Shown here: in pieces, positions 36,849-48,943 of the stretch
How the letters are laid out: every line of letters begins with the position of its first letter
Position numbering within the stretch: position 1 is the stretch's first letter
NCBI GenBank assembly: GCA_946699065.1
Contig: CAMPDV010000005.1
Coordinates: forward strand, 620,001 to 684,000
DNA length: 64,000 nt
Source: Loxodes magnus
Taxonomy: Eukaryota; Ciliophora; Karyorelictea; Loxodida; Loxodidae
Direction of reading: 5' to 3'
Program-made: the position numbers and the translations under genes
Notes under the pieces: generated by a model
Database searches by the model: none
Seen by the model: the letters and a program-made list of their open reading frames with translations, nothing else
What the model was told of the DNA's origin: nothing

Positions 36849-38096
36849 ATGCTAAGAAAAGGTGCAGTAAAAGGATAAAAAAGTAAGAGTTTGTCTTAAT
36901 AAGGAAGAGTAATAGTAGAGTATGTTTGGATAGGCTAGTCTCCTTTAGAAATGCGTTCTAAAGCAAGAGTTTATGATAAGAAGGTAGAAAGTTTAGAAGA
37001 TGTTGAAGATTGGGTAGCTACATTTAAAACAGAGTAAGACTAAGAAGTAATTTTACATCCTGTTGCTATTTTTAGAGATCCGTTTAGAGGAGGACCTAAT
37101 AAGATGGTTCTATGTGAAACTTTAGAACCAGACAACAGAGAACCAACGAAATGGAACACAAGAAATGTTTGCGAAAGAGTTATGTAAGAAGCAGTAGATT
37201 TGGAGTGTTTGTTTGGAATAGAATAGGAATATACAATAATGACAAAAACAGGATGGCCTTTAGGATTTAAAGCTTTCAACTATGTACCAAAAGCTTAAGG
37301 GTACTATTACTGTTCTGTTGATGCTTAAAATTGTATAGGAAGAGTAGTAATGGAATAACATTTGAAAGCTTGTTTATATGCAGGAATACAGATTTTCGGA
37401 ACGAATGCCGAAGTTTTTCCAGGGTAATGGGAATTCTAAATAGGAACATGTGGAGGATTAGAAGCAGGAGATCATTTATGAATGGCAAGATATATTTTGA
37501 CTCGAATAGCCGAGTAGCATTCTTTAATAATATCTTATCATCCGAAACCAATATCAGGAGATTGGAACGGATCAGGAGCTCATACGAACTTTTCGACGAA
37601 TAAAATGAGAGAAGAAGGAGGAATTTCAGTAATAATGGATGCAATTGATAGATTAGAATACTCACATAGTAAGCATATGTAATTTTATGGATTATCGAAT
37701 ACTGAAAGATTAACTGGACATCATGAGACTGCAAGTTATAAACATTTTTCATCAGGAGTAGGAAATCGTGGAGCGAGTGTAAGAATTCCAACGAAGACAA
37801 TGGAGAATAAGAAAGGATATATTGAAGACAGAAGGCCAGCAGCAAATATGGATCCATATATGGTAACATCATTAATAGTTGATACTGTTTGTTTAGATGG
37901 GTAATTTTTAGTTGATGTATGTGGAAGATATCGTGAAGTATGTACTGAATGGGAGGAAGCAGTTTTTCAAAAGAAGAGTTATTACAATATATTGGATTAG
38001 AGTACTTTGGGTTCGATAATAAAGAATATTCATAAGTTTTCAGATGCAAGCACAATTGAATCGATTTCAACTTAGACAACTTTGACTGAACTATGA
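36849..38096 (+). CDS. GLN: Glutamine synthetase (GS II), copy B
   Basis: A 415-aa protein, ATG 36849 to TGA 38094-38096, predicted identical to copy A. The catalytic residues visible are Glu125 and Glu127 (GIEQEYT), the His of GAHTNFS, the Arg of NRGASVRIP and Glu of YIEDRRP; the invariant Trp of GDHLW is TGA at 37479-37481. As in copy A the FDGSST loop is replaced by VATFKTEQD, so the change predates the duplication or has been homogenised. The silent differences are TGG GAG (B) against TGG GAA (A) near residue 363, and TCA (B) against TCG (A) in HFSSGVGN. The gene points outward from the palindrome centre. No intron is needed. Confidence 0.93.
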
Positions 38097-38146
38097 GATT
38101 TTTAATTACCAAGTTTTCGAATTTAGCTTTCTTTCCTTTTTTAAAT

Positions 38147-38852
38147 TTTAAAATTAAATATTTTAATAGATTTATAATATAAATCATTTAAATAATAATT
38201 TTTATATCAAACTTATTAAATATCTTTTAAATTTATTTTAAATTCTTTGATATAAGGATCTAATTCTAGATGAATTATTAAAAGAGCACTAAAAATTTAC
38301 TTTATTTTAGTTTTTGAATATAAGCTTCATTCGTTTAGATGACCTTTTATAATAATTAAGTAAAAAATCCAATTTTTTGTCTACTTCCTAGTCTAGTTGT
38401 GTATGCCTATTATATATTTTTAATAATATATTCAATAATATATTCCCTATTTATTAAACCCATTTAATGTCTTCAGTATACTTCAATTGCTTATTTTATT
38501 ACTTAGTATTTTATCTTTGGTAGACTTTAACATCAATTAAAAGTTTTTTAAATTTTAATATTAGTTATGATTATTTATATGGCTTTCAGTATTATTCTTT
38601 AACTATCTAAATAAATAAGCTTTAAGCATACTATTGTTTTAAATATCATTAAAATGATTAAAGAATTTAATTAATAATAGCATTTGCTTGCTTAATAATA
38701 TGAGTTTTCTTATTTTAACTGTCTTATATTTTATAATTTTTATAGCTTTATGACGAAAATAAATAATAATCATTTATTTTAGGATTTTTAACGAAGGAAC
38801 TTTAAATTGATTCTAATTACTTATTTTAAAATCAGATTACTTAGAAAGTTTT
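38147..38852. other. Intergenic between convergent genes
   Basis: AT-rich gap between the GS-B 3' end and the DDI1 3' end. No gene seen. Confidence 0.6.
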
Positions 38853-40100
38853 TCACAAATTGAAAAGAAAACTTGCCGCTTCATCGACGTTTCCAGTTTG
38901 TCTAAGTGCTTCTATTGCTTGCTCCCTAGTAAATCCTAAGTTTATTAGCTTTTTAATATCTTATTCGTTTAAATTTTACTGTCTCTGAGGTTGTTGTTGT
39001 TATTGCTGCTATTGCTGTGGCTTAGGTTGTTATGATGGCTTTTATACAGGTTATTAGACAGGCTATTAAGCAGGGTTTTGTACATTTTTAGTAATTTATT
39101 AAAACTCCTAAAACGATTTTTCTTATGCCTCTAAAAAGCTTTCATCTTCTTTAAATTACTAAATAGAATCTCTTTTTATTTCTCCTTCACTCAAAAAAGG
39201 AACAACGACTTGACATTTATTTAAGTTTAGAGTATTAGTAGCTAAATCTATACAGCATTAATGTCTCCTTAGCATATCTAAACCTAAAAGCATGTCTATC
39301 TTATTATCTTCAAGGATTGTAAATGAACACATAAAAAAATTGCTACCTATTTCTAACTGAGCTGCGTGAACTCTTCCAAGAATTTTGCTTTATCCGATAC
39401 CTATTGCCATTCCTTAAAACTTTTTATCCAAGAGACGCATTAATCCGCAAGCACTGGCACATCTCTCTGACATAATAGTTTATTAAGCACCAGAATCAAC
39501 AAAAGCTTAAATTTTGATATTATTAACTTTCACATCAATATAAAGCATTACAATATGTCCAAAAGTTTCAGGAATATTTTCATAAGCTGTTTCAAGATTC
39601 TCTTCTATATTCTTTTCTTAAATTATTTTTTCAATCTGTTGCTATGCTTTTGGATCTAGTGGATCGAAATTCAACTGCTAAATCTACTACATATTCTGCA
39701 TTTCCTGCATCTTTTTTTCCATGTCTTTTTATTTTAGCATTTCAATCAAAAGTAAAGAGTCTTCTGAGAGAATTGCTTGTGCATAGTCAGGATTTTGATG
39801 TAGCAATTATTGTAATTACTAAGGATTATTTTTGTAATATTACTATAATTCCTCTGCAAGTTCTTCATAAGTTTAAGCCTTTTTAACTTATAACTGGAGC
39901 AGATCATTATCTTTGATTTAATACTGTTGTAGGGACATGAAATCGTTTTGTAGCCACATATTATTAAAAACTATCATTTGTCTCTTAACAGGAATTTCAG
40001 TTTGAATTTCTAGCAATACTTTTATAGATTCCAAGGTATCTTAAGGCTCAACTTCTAGATTGAAAAATACTCCATTTGGAGCAGCTATAGTCAATTTCAT
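38853..40100 (-). CDS. DDI1: DDI1-type ubiquitin shuttle/aspartic protease
   Basis: A 415-aa protein from ATG 40100 to TGA 38853-38855. DDI1 delivers or cleaves heavily ubiquitinated proteins at the proteasome. All parts are in order: an N-terminal ubiquitin-like domain (residues 1-75, [19 protein letters not shown]), a helical Gln-rich linker (~80-165), the dimeric protease-like domain (~185-305) with the active-site VDSGAQQTIMS (Asp202) and the second signature [17 protein letters not shown], a Pro/Gln-rich spacer (~345-370) and a C-terminal UBA domain ([19 protein letters not shown], ending ASFLFNL). This is the host's own conserved gene, not a retroelement. The UBA ends exactly at TGA. 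No in-frame TGA separates it from the upstream four-TM gene. Confidence 0.95.
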
Positions 40101-40301
40101 TTTAAAGTTATAAAATTAATAAAATCTCTTAACTTAAGGGAAATTAATAGTTTAGAACTTATCAGAAGGTTAAGAAAATCCTAGAATAAGATATCTTATT
40201 TTATAATATCTTATGCTAGTCAATTCTATTTAAATGAGTAGAAAATATTTATCAAGGTTAATGATATAAAGTAGCTGATTTACTTTAATCTATTTATTAA
40301 A

Positions 40302-40880
40302 TTATTTTTAAAGTCTATATCCAGTTCCACCAAAAGGTATATATGTTTGCCCCTAACTTTGAGAAGATGCATTCAACTATTAATTTTAACCTCTTCTGCC
40401 AAGCCACCCTCCAGTTTAGCCTGAATCTTAATTTCCATAGCTAGCCATACGAGTACTAAACATTCCCATTCCTACCGGTACTCCTTATTCCTAAGAGCAA
40501 GCTTTGAATTCTTTATATCCTTAGAAAGATCAATAAATAGCAAATATGTAAAAAGGAACTAGAATAAATAAGACATAGCTGTAAGCACCAACCATAATAT
40601 TTGTCTATAAGATAGTTCCAAGTTTAACAAAATCAGTTACCAAGTCTGATAAGCTGAAGATAATATAGATTAATAAAGTACAAGAGTCCATTCTAGAATA
40701 ACCACACCAAAGAATCCAAGAGAATATTAATAAGTTAAAACCTGACCAGGGATTCATAAACAAAACCAATATTCCTATTGCTAATTGAATATAAAATACT
40801 AATCTTAATTTCTCTACCAGATGCAAAGCTTTTTACGATGGATCAATTAGAGGTGGACCACCACCGAGGCAATTTCCCAT
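40302..40880 (-). CDS. Four-TM membrane protein with acylated N-terminus; 3' end unclear
   Basis: Frame from ATG 40880 (or ATG 40886, two codons upstream). Starting at 40880 the protein begins MGNCLGGGPP: Gly2 with Cys4 is a strong myristoylation plus palmitoylation pattern, which favours this start. Four hydrophobic segments follow (LVFYIQLAIGILVLFM; LLIFSWILWCGY; LLIYIIFSLSDLVTDF; YVLFILVPFYIFAIYW), then FQGYKEFKACS and a cytosolic Gly/Gln/Ser-rich tail ending near QTYIPFGGTGYRLQK. The GYKEFK motif after the last TM recalls SCAMP-like vesicle proteins, but I cannot assign it. No in-frame TGA occurs before the DDI1 ATG, so the end given is approximate. A ~58-nt intron from about position 40281 would place a TGA directly after its splice site. 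Confidence 0.7.
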
Positions 40881-40886
40881 AAACAT

Positions 40887-42771
40887 TTTAATTTAATTTG
40901 AAATTCCTTTTGTAAAATAAAAAGGCTAATAAAAGTTAATAGCCACTTATTTAAACTAAATCTTCATCTTGTAATTTAAGAAGCTAATTAGTATTCTAGA
41001 TATATTTACATTAATTAAAACTATTTATTCCTTCAGATGGTCATTAAACTGATAAAACTTATAGCATTCCAAGAGATCTTTGCATAATCTCTTAATGGCT
41101 CAGATAAAACATAAGGCAGAATAATTAGAAAGTTTAAAATATAAGTAAGCCAATCTAGCACTATTAAGTATATCCTTTCCATCTTTTAGTATCTATATTT
41201 ATTTATATTTTTATCTCAAACTTATTTATTCACATCATTATTCTGGATTTTGCTGATATAGTATAAAAGAGGTTATATCTAAGTCCATGTAAAATAAGAA
41301 GCATAAACTATAAAAATGAGATAATGAATGTACAAATATTAATTAATCTAGATTTTACAGAAAGGGAGTTAAATTAAAATCTAGAGTAAGACAAATAACT
41401 TTAATCATACTTCTATCTAAACTCATACCTTTTAACAGATTTTTTATTAGAAAGTTAAAATTCAAAATATTATAAAGTCATGAAGAGAAGAGAAAGGAAA
41501 ATAAAAGATTTATAATAATGCTATAGAGAAAAACAATAATTAAAGAATAGTTCTACAATAAGATGCTAATAATTATAGAACTAAACATTAAAAATATAAG
41601 ATAAAGTCATATCTATTGATTTGAATAATTATAGTAAAATACAACTTATTTGATACTAAAAATAATATTTGCTTTAACTAACTTATGTCATTTTTAATTT
41701 TAAATACTAACTTGTAAGAATGAACTACCTAATAAATAAAGATTATTATAATTGGTTATTAACAAATAATGAGTCTAGATATTGTAGAAGTAAATTTTAG
41801 CAAGTCATATATTTGCTTACTATGTATACCTTTCTAAATCTATAATTAACTATTCCTAGCTAAAAGCAAAACTAGGTAAATCATATTTATAGCACAAATA
41901 ATATTAAGTTTTGATTGATCTTTTTGAATTAAAAAAATAGCTTGCGATTGATATTTGATATTATACTAAAAATAATAGCAATATAATTAATCATAACAAG
42001 GATTATTTAAGATTATTTCTAAATCAGTATTAATTTAAAATTAGAGCTTAATATAAAAAATATTAATCCACTAAAAAGGAATTTAAGATAACCTAGAAGC
42101 ATAATATATAACAAACTTAGGCTTTATTTCATTTTTTAATTACCAATGGAAAAGTAATTAAAGCTTATTAACCTATTTTATTTTATTTAGGATTTAGTAA
42201 AAATTATATGTTACAGATAGCAAAATTTAATAATATTTTATTTTAAGTCTAAGTTTTCTAGATGAGAAATTGAATTTTTAAGAAGAAACATATTTTGTAT
42301 TGATATTTTATGAAAGCAACATAATATGCAATCTACGAATTTATTTTATTTGAAATACCTTCAGAAAAGTATAATGAAAACGTATAAGATAAAGTTATGA
42401 AAATAATTATTAATTAGTTGATAACATTTTATAAGAATTTAATTAAATTTATAGTAAAAAATTAAAATTAACTGAATCAATAGTTAAGCAACATAAAGTG
42501 TCTTAAAGAAAATAAAATTATAGATAAATTTAAAAATATCAAGCTTTAGTTTAATAATCATAGAAATAAGCTAAAATCTTTGAAACTTTATTTATAGAAA
42601 ATAACTTTTCTTACTTTTAAATACAAAAATATTATTCAGTATATAATTTTATTCTGCTTTGTGAAGAATAGAGTTAAGACTAAAATTTAAAATAGTGATC
42701 TGATTTAAAAAGACTATTAAATAAATTAAACAATTAAAAGAGTTATTATTACAATGATTAATTTATTACAA
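40887..42771. other. Intergenic, AT-rich
   Basis: 1.9 kb between the four-TM gene start and the end of the Gln-rich gene. Its right part (about 42,370-42,771) is an open continuation of the Gln-rich frame without TGA, but its composition (Ile, Leu, Phe, Asn) is noncoding in character. Nothing else seen. Confidence 0.5.
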
Positions 42772-45186
42772 TTAATCTTGTAGTTTGTCTTTCATTTAAG
42801 AATCTTCATTGCTAAATAAATTTGATTTCTGTTATTCTAGTTATTAAAAACTACTTTAATTACTTATTATTTTTTATTCTTTTGTTGATTTATTAAATTA
42901 CTATTCCTATACCTATTAATTATTTATATTTTCTTCATTATTTTCTACAATTTATTACTCTATGCTACCCTACTTTTAATTTAAACTATCTGCATATTGA
43001 TCTTTTTCCTCTTCCGTGTTTTTAGGGATATTTAATTGTTATTGATCTTCATTTTTTTCAAGCTAATTTCCGTTTTCTATTTATTAATTATCAAGATCTT
43101 TTAATTTTAGTTTACTTTCTTAAAGTAACTAATTATTTTTTGATGAATCTTAAATAGATAAATTTTCTGGTTTGTCTTAAATGTTCTATTCATTCTTTTT
43201 TTCTTCAATATGTTAATTTTCTATCGTCTAATTTATTTTTTATTTTGAAAATTCATCTTCATCTTTTAAACTTAACCTTTTCTATAAAGATTCATTTAAA
43301 TTGTACTGAATATTTTTAACCTAATTATTTATTTTTTACTGTTTTACTAAGGGTTATTTTTTTATCTGTTTTGTTTCTATCTCATTCATATTTTCATAAA
43401 CAACTTTTTTTTATTATGCTTAACCTTGCTATAGCTCTATTGTATTCTTTTACTTATCTTATAAAATACTAATTTCTGATAATTCTTCTAATGTGGTTCC
43501 ATTATCTAATGAGTTTTCTTTTGAAAAATCAATATCTTCTTCGAAATCAAAACTGCTTAGATTGTATAATTCTTAGTTATTAAATTCCTTAATAGATATT
43601 TAAGAAGTTTTTTAATTATAGGAATTGCTTGATTGCTATTCAAATAAATCATTTTCACTATTTTATGGCTAAATATTTTCTTATTTGTTCATAGTTATAT
43701 TTCTTTCATTTTAGTCTCTTTTTTCTTAAAAGGTCTTCTTTCTTTGCTTCTTTTAAATGTCTTATTTTTCATTTACTTAGATTAATTTCTGCTCTTTTTC
43801 ATTTTCTTAAACAGAATTCTTTTGTTTGCCTTTTCCGAATCCATTAGTAAAAGATATTAATTTAGTATTTATTTACTAATTTTGACTTTCTTCTAAATGA
43901 TCTTTACTTTCTTTAGTGGAGTTTTTAAGAGTGTCTCTTTCTGAAGTAGACTAATTTCCAGTAGTAAAGATTGAATTTTAATTAGTATCATTTATGATAA
44001 TTTTCTTATTAGCATTCAACTCTTTTGCCTGCTAATTAGCTTCTGAAGAATGTTTCTATTACTAAATTAACTCTAGAGATTCAAGAAACTTCTGTTCAAA
44101 TATTCGATAAATCAATTCAAATTCAGTTACTATTTAATTAATTTTACTATTTATTAAATCAGAGTTAGTCTGGGTTTTGCAAAACAATTTAGACTTTACA
44201 GACTTTTGGAAAATAAAAAATCCTATTTCTTATCTTAATTTTTCCTTAGCAGACTAAGCTATTCTTTTATTATGAATTATTCTTATTTCAGAAATCAAAT
44301 TGCTGACTTTAGCGTACTTACCTTTTCCTTCATTGCTTCTTTTTTTGTCATTGATTTCTTTTCCATTAGATACTTATTCCTGTTAATACTGCTTTATCAT
44401 TTCTTCTAGTTTTATCTCAATTTCCTCTTCTTTCAATTTCAATCCTAGAAACTACGCTATTTCAGGATATTAAGTAAAGTTGACTTTGTTGTTTAAAGAA
44501 ATTAGGTATTAAATAACTTGTAAGGTCTAGTTTTAAAGTAGCATAGCATACTGCTTTGTATATGCATCGATTAAGAGATTGAAGGGAGGATTAAAGCACG
44601 AAAAGCTAAACCACATAGTTTCCATGCTAACAATTCTTTAGGTAAAATTTTCTTACTCAATCAAATTAAAGCTCTTTGAGAAGTTTTATCTATATATATA
44701 GTTTTGTGGTTTCATTATATCTCAAAGGAAGATTAAATCATTCATAATATTAAGGATATTTTAAATCCATAAATAATCTTTTATTACTGTAGGATTTGCA
44801 TTTATTGACTTCTGAAAATCTATCTGCAGCTATTTTTTCTCTTGTCAGGTTAAATTATTCTAAATTTTTTACAGTTTTTGCATATGATGAATTATTTTGA
44901 TAGGTTCAAGAGAGATAGCGAAGTTCTTTTTCTCAGTAGTCCAATATTCTTTGCTAAGCATAAATAGTTCGTTATCTAAAATATTATAATTGAAATTCTA
45001 ATACAAATCCTTACGAGTACGCAAGCACTGTACTATGTCTATTTCTTTATTAAAATCAGTTGGACTCATAATTTCACTTAGCATAGCTGTCTTCAACTTT
45101 TAATTATTGAATTCAGTTGGAGCATTGGAGAGTTTGCTTTATTCATCTGATATTAAATTAGAATTGTATTAATCTATTTCCTACAT
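42772..45186 (-). CDS. Gln/Asn/Glu-rich protein with helical N-terminal domain; 3' end unclear
   Basis: About 804 codons from ATG 45186 (context attaaaATG) to the point where coding character fades. Residues 1-380 look folded and helical (ISLEPIKIIHHMQKLQKI; SMETMWFSFSCFNPPFNLL; EIGFFIFQKSVKSKLFCK). The remainder is low complexity with very frequent Gln (mostly TAA/TAG), Asn, Glu and Lys. I do not recognise a family. A 15-nt segment GTAAGTACGCTAAAG around residue 290 has intron-like ends, but its length is a multiple of three, so splicing cannot be judged. Unlike other genes here, no in-frame TGA follows the natural end for some 400 nt; a missed intron or a TAA/TAG stop could explain this. 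Trp codons at LTWQEKK and LIFLWDIM are TGA. Confidence 0.75.
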
Positions 45187-47933
45187 TTTAATCCTTTAAA
45201 TGAAGTGATATTATTAAGGAATTGAAGCAAAGCAACAATAGTATTTCAATATACATAACAATATAAAATTTACTGAATATTTATAATAAAAGCTAATTAC
45301 AACTAAACGAATAGTTTAAAATAACTTTTATGCTTATGATTATATTTACCATGCTGATATCTTGTTTATTTCATCTAATTGAGATGCCTTTTAACTTTGT
45401 CATGAAGAGTATTCTATACCTGCTATAATGCTAGACTATTGCTAATTGTTTTCCTTAGAAAGATATTAAGACTTTTGTTCTTTTAAAAGACGGATGACTA
45501 AGTTTAAATCTTAGGTTTATGAAATTTAGTAGTTTTAAGTTTTAAATACAATCTGATTGCTAAAGGGAATTGAATTAAAAATTGATAATTATACTAAATG
45601 AAAATGAAAAACCTAAAATAGGCAAGAATAATAGTATTTTATTATATCAAGTGAAATATTTCTTAAGTCTTAACTTAAAATTAGCCTTTTTAAATAATTG
45701 ATTATCTTTTATCATAGTGTAAATAGTATTTACTAAGGTTGACTTACATAGTTAAAAGCAATAAGTTTAAGTAAATATACTAACTAAAATTTTATTAGTA
45801 ATCAAGTCAGATTGAAGAAGGGAGATAATTATTACGCCGTAATTAATCTTTGAGTTTTCTTTGCAGTTTAAAGAAGTTAAATTTTATAAGAGTGATAAAA
45901 AGGGAAATTATCTAATTATGAAATTAGTTTTTCAATCCTTTATAGAAAAAGATATTTCAATATCAATTTTGACTAAAGATTACTTAAATTAGAGTAAGGG
46001 CTAAGAAATAAGCTTCAGAAGTAATAACTGTCTAAGCAAAGAAATCTTGCAATATAAATTTTTCTTTTTAAAATAATTTCAAAAATCTTTAAAAATTAAA
46101 CTTTTAAAAACACTATAATTTCTCTTTATTTAGAGAAAAATAAGATATAATAGAAATGCTTAATGATTAATTTTGAATAAAAATAAAGATTTTAACTTAC
46201 CTAAAGTAAATCTTTTAATTAAATACTTTAAGATAAAAATAAAATTTTGTTTCAAAAGGAAAATTAAATTCCTTAAAAATTGAAGTAGTGATTCAAGTTA
46301 GTATAAGTATTACTAAATCTGTAACTATATTAAAAACTTCTAATAGTAAAAACTCTGTATATTAAAGACTCCTATTTCGCTAGAAAAATTAATATATGAT
46401 AAAAATTATAAGTTTAATAAAAAAAGATATACCATTTCTTCCTTTAAATTTGTTTAAGATTTAGACTTTTTAAATTACGATTTAATGGTATTAAAAACAA
46501 AGAGACTGAATTAAGATTAAGATTAATTTTTCTTAGTTAAAAACCATTTTGAATAACTGATAGAGGTAATTGGGCCTATAAATATTTTTAACTGCTTGAT
46601 CTTGATAGATTAATTTAAATTAAAAGCGTTAAAATGAATGAATATCACTAAAATATGAATAAGATAGACATTAAAACTAATAAACCTTTTGAAGCACATA
46701 AGCATAATAATTTATTATTATTTTCTATTTTAGTTCTCTTTTCATATTAATATTCCTATTTTTTGAAAATGCTTATTGCTTTATTATATCTAGTTTTGCT
46801 TTATTCGAAATCGCTCATACAATTTCTACGAACTTTTTAAACCAGGTTAGATGATTAGCTCATTAAAAGATATGGAATATCCTAAAAAATGTTAACTAAT
46901 ACAATTAATTGTATTTAATGCTTATAACTAAGCAATTAATTTTAATAAGCAATTTTAAATAAACTTTTATTTATAGAAAGCATAGCTGAATCTCTCTTAT
47001 CTATAACTCAACTTGCTTATCCTTTTATTTTTTGTAAGTATAACTTGTTAATGTTTAAAATAGCTTGATTATTAACATAAGGTAAGAACATAAAAAATTA
47101 AACTAAATGTAAATTTAGATATTAAGGATTTTAGAGTTCTTGCATGCTATTATTTGTTAATTTGGTTTTAATTTAAAAATAATAAATTTCATTGTAAAGA
47201 TGCAAAAGCTTTGCATAGTTACTTTCTGTCTTAGATATAGGATTATTAAATATTTTTTTAATAAGTTTGAAACTGTTATAGTGAATATAATAACAATGAA
47301 GTATCTTGTTGTTCTTATAAAGAATTTAAAATCAGAGTAATTCGAAGCTTTTCTATTTAGTCTTTAAAGCTGAATCTTAGTAAAAGTTAAATTAGTTTAA
47401 TATTATTTAAGGTTTCTGATTCTCTCAAACAATTAAAGAAATATAAGATATCTTTCAAACAAGGTCTTGGAAAAATTAAGTAATTATTCTTAACCTTGCA
47501 TTTGTATCTTTATTATTTAGTGGTCTTCTACATGAATTAACTTTCTTTACAAAATCTAAGAAAAATAATGTTTATTATTTTTAATTTACTTAGATCATTA
47601 ACTTTAACTTTAGCAAAGCATTAAAGCTTTAATTTCACCAAATATAAAAGTTTATCAGATCTTAAAAACGACTTTACTCATATGAATTTTCAAATATTTT
47701 TCAAGATACTATATAAATTAAAAATAAGCTCTAATTAATTATTATATATAAAGCATGATTAAGCCTAGTTTCATAAAGATTCATTAAATACCTCTTAAAT
47801 TTATAAGTAAAAGCATATTAAGACTTTAATTAAAATTAATGCATTATGATGATGCAAGAGCTATTAGGTATTATAATAAGCTATGCTATCCTTAATTAAA
47901 TTTTAAATTAAAAGTATTTATGAGTCTCGAAGA
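45187..47933. other. Long intergenic region, AT-rich
   Basis: 2.7 kb between the Gln-rich gene start and the uS8 gene stop. Nothing with coding character or recognisable RNA was found. Confidence 0.55.
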
Positions 47934-48326
47934 TCAATAGAAGAAACCAAGTATCTTCCCTCCAACATGCTTCTTTTTAGCTTCCTCATGATCCATTATT
48001 CCATAAGTCGTAGTAAGAACAATTTTGCCGAATTGACGAGATGGAAGTAAATTTGCTGCATATTTTTCTATATCTGCTAATCCCATATCAAATCGAGGGC
48101 TGATGACTCCTACTTTGTTTAACCTACCAATTAATTCAACAACTATCTTATTTGCTCTATGGTCATCTATTATTTCGAACTCTCCAATATATCCGTCTCT
48201 TTGCATAACTTGAAGGAATCTAACTACGACTTTTGAGACAGGGTGGATTAAGACTTATCTCTTTCCTTTCTTCTCTGCGTTTACTATTGATTTTAAGCAA
48301 TCGGCTAGGACTCCTGCTCTCACCAT
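47934..48326 (-). CDS. RPS15A: 40S ribosomal protein uS8 (RPS15A)
   Basis: A 130-aa protein, exactly the eukaryotic length, from ATG 48326 (context attaaaATG) to TGA 47934-47936. uS8 binds helix 21/25 of 18S rRNA in the small subunit. Conserved blocks run the full length: [94 protein letters not shown] and the C-terminus [19 protein letters not shown]. The family ends in GFFY, which is followed immediately by TGA, so TGA must act as a stop here. No intron is needed and codon use is less extreme than in neighbours, as expected for a highly expressed gene. Confidence 0.98.
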
Positions 48327-48943
48327 TTTAATACAAATAACTCTAAATAAATAAAATATTTAAACTAACGTTTATTATTAACTATCAACTTCCTCTTTAA
48401 TTACATCTCTTTAAATGTTTGGAATTCAATTGTCATTTTATATTCCACTAGCATCAAAAAATTAAGTGTGATAGATCAATTATGTATTGTATCTAAATAG
48501 TTGAGAATAAATCTCTCTCATTAATAAAAGTTGGTAGTAACATCCTTTTTCTTAAAAGACTAGATGTTTCATCAACAATTATTTCATTACTATCCAAAGG
48601 TAAATCCTTGAGTATGTATCACTAAATTATTTATATCAGATTATTAAAGCAAAATATTTAAAAAGTCATCATTAATCTCATTTTATAGATATATTTAAAT
48701 TCGATATGATAAAGACTAAACATCTCAAAATGATAATTCTTTCACTTAGATTTTTATTTCATCTCACTTTCAAGTTAAAAGCTATAACAAAAATATTAGA
48801 TGAACTTAGTTTAATTATATACGATAATTTATTCTACTTATTACCTGTTATAATAGACAAAACTAAATAGTTTTTTAAAATAGAATGAGCTAAAGGATTT
48901 TTAATTTGTTTAATTAAATTTAAATGTAAACTAAGTATTTAAA
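48327..48943. other. Intergenic, AT-rich
   Basis: 617 bp between uS8 and the PDI-like gene. It should contain the uS8 promoter and the PDI 3' end; no motif stands out. Confidence 0.6.

Larger units (their letters stand above)
36438..38145. repeat. Right arm of 1.7-kb inverted duplication
   Basis: Reverse-complement copy of 32159-33866, same length, with only three differences noticed. It carries GS copy B (+) and the mirrored small frame (-). The outer flank has no similarity to the left arm flank. Confidence 0.95.

Noticed and set aside
32159-38145. Simple assembly artefact explaining the palindrome
   Set aside because: The arms differ at a few bases, the spacer is unique and the two outer flanks are different, which argues for a real duplication, although long reads should confirm it.
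39400-39560. A retroviral-type protease signature (VDSGA) suggesting a retroelement
   Set aside because: It is flanked by a ubiquitin-like and a UBA domain in one frame, the architecture of the conserved host gene DDI1.
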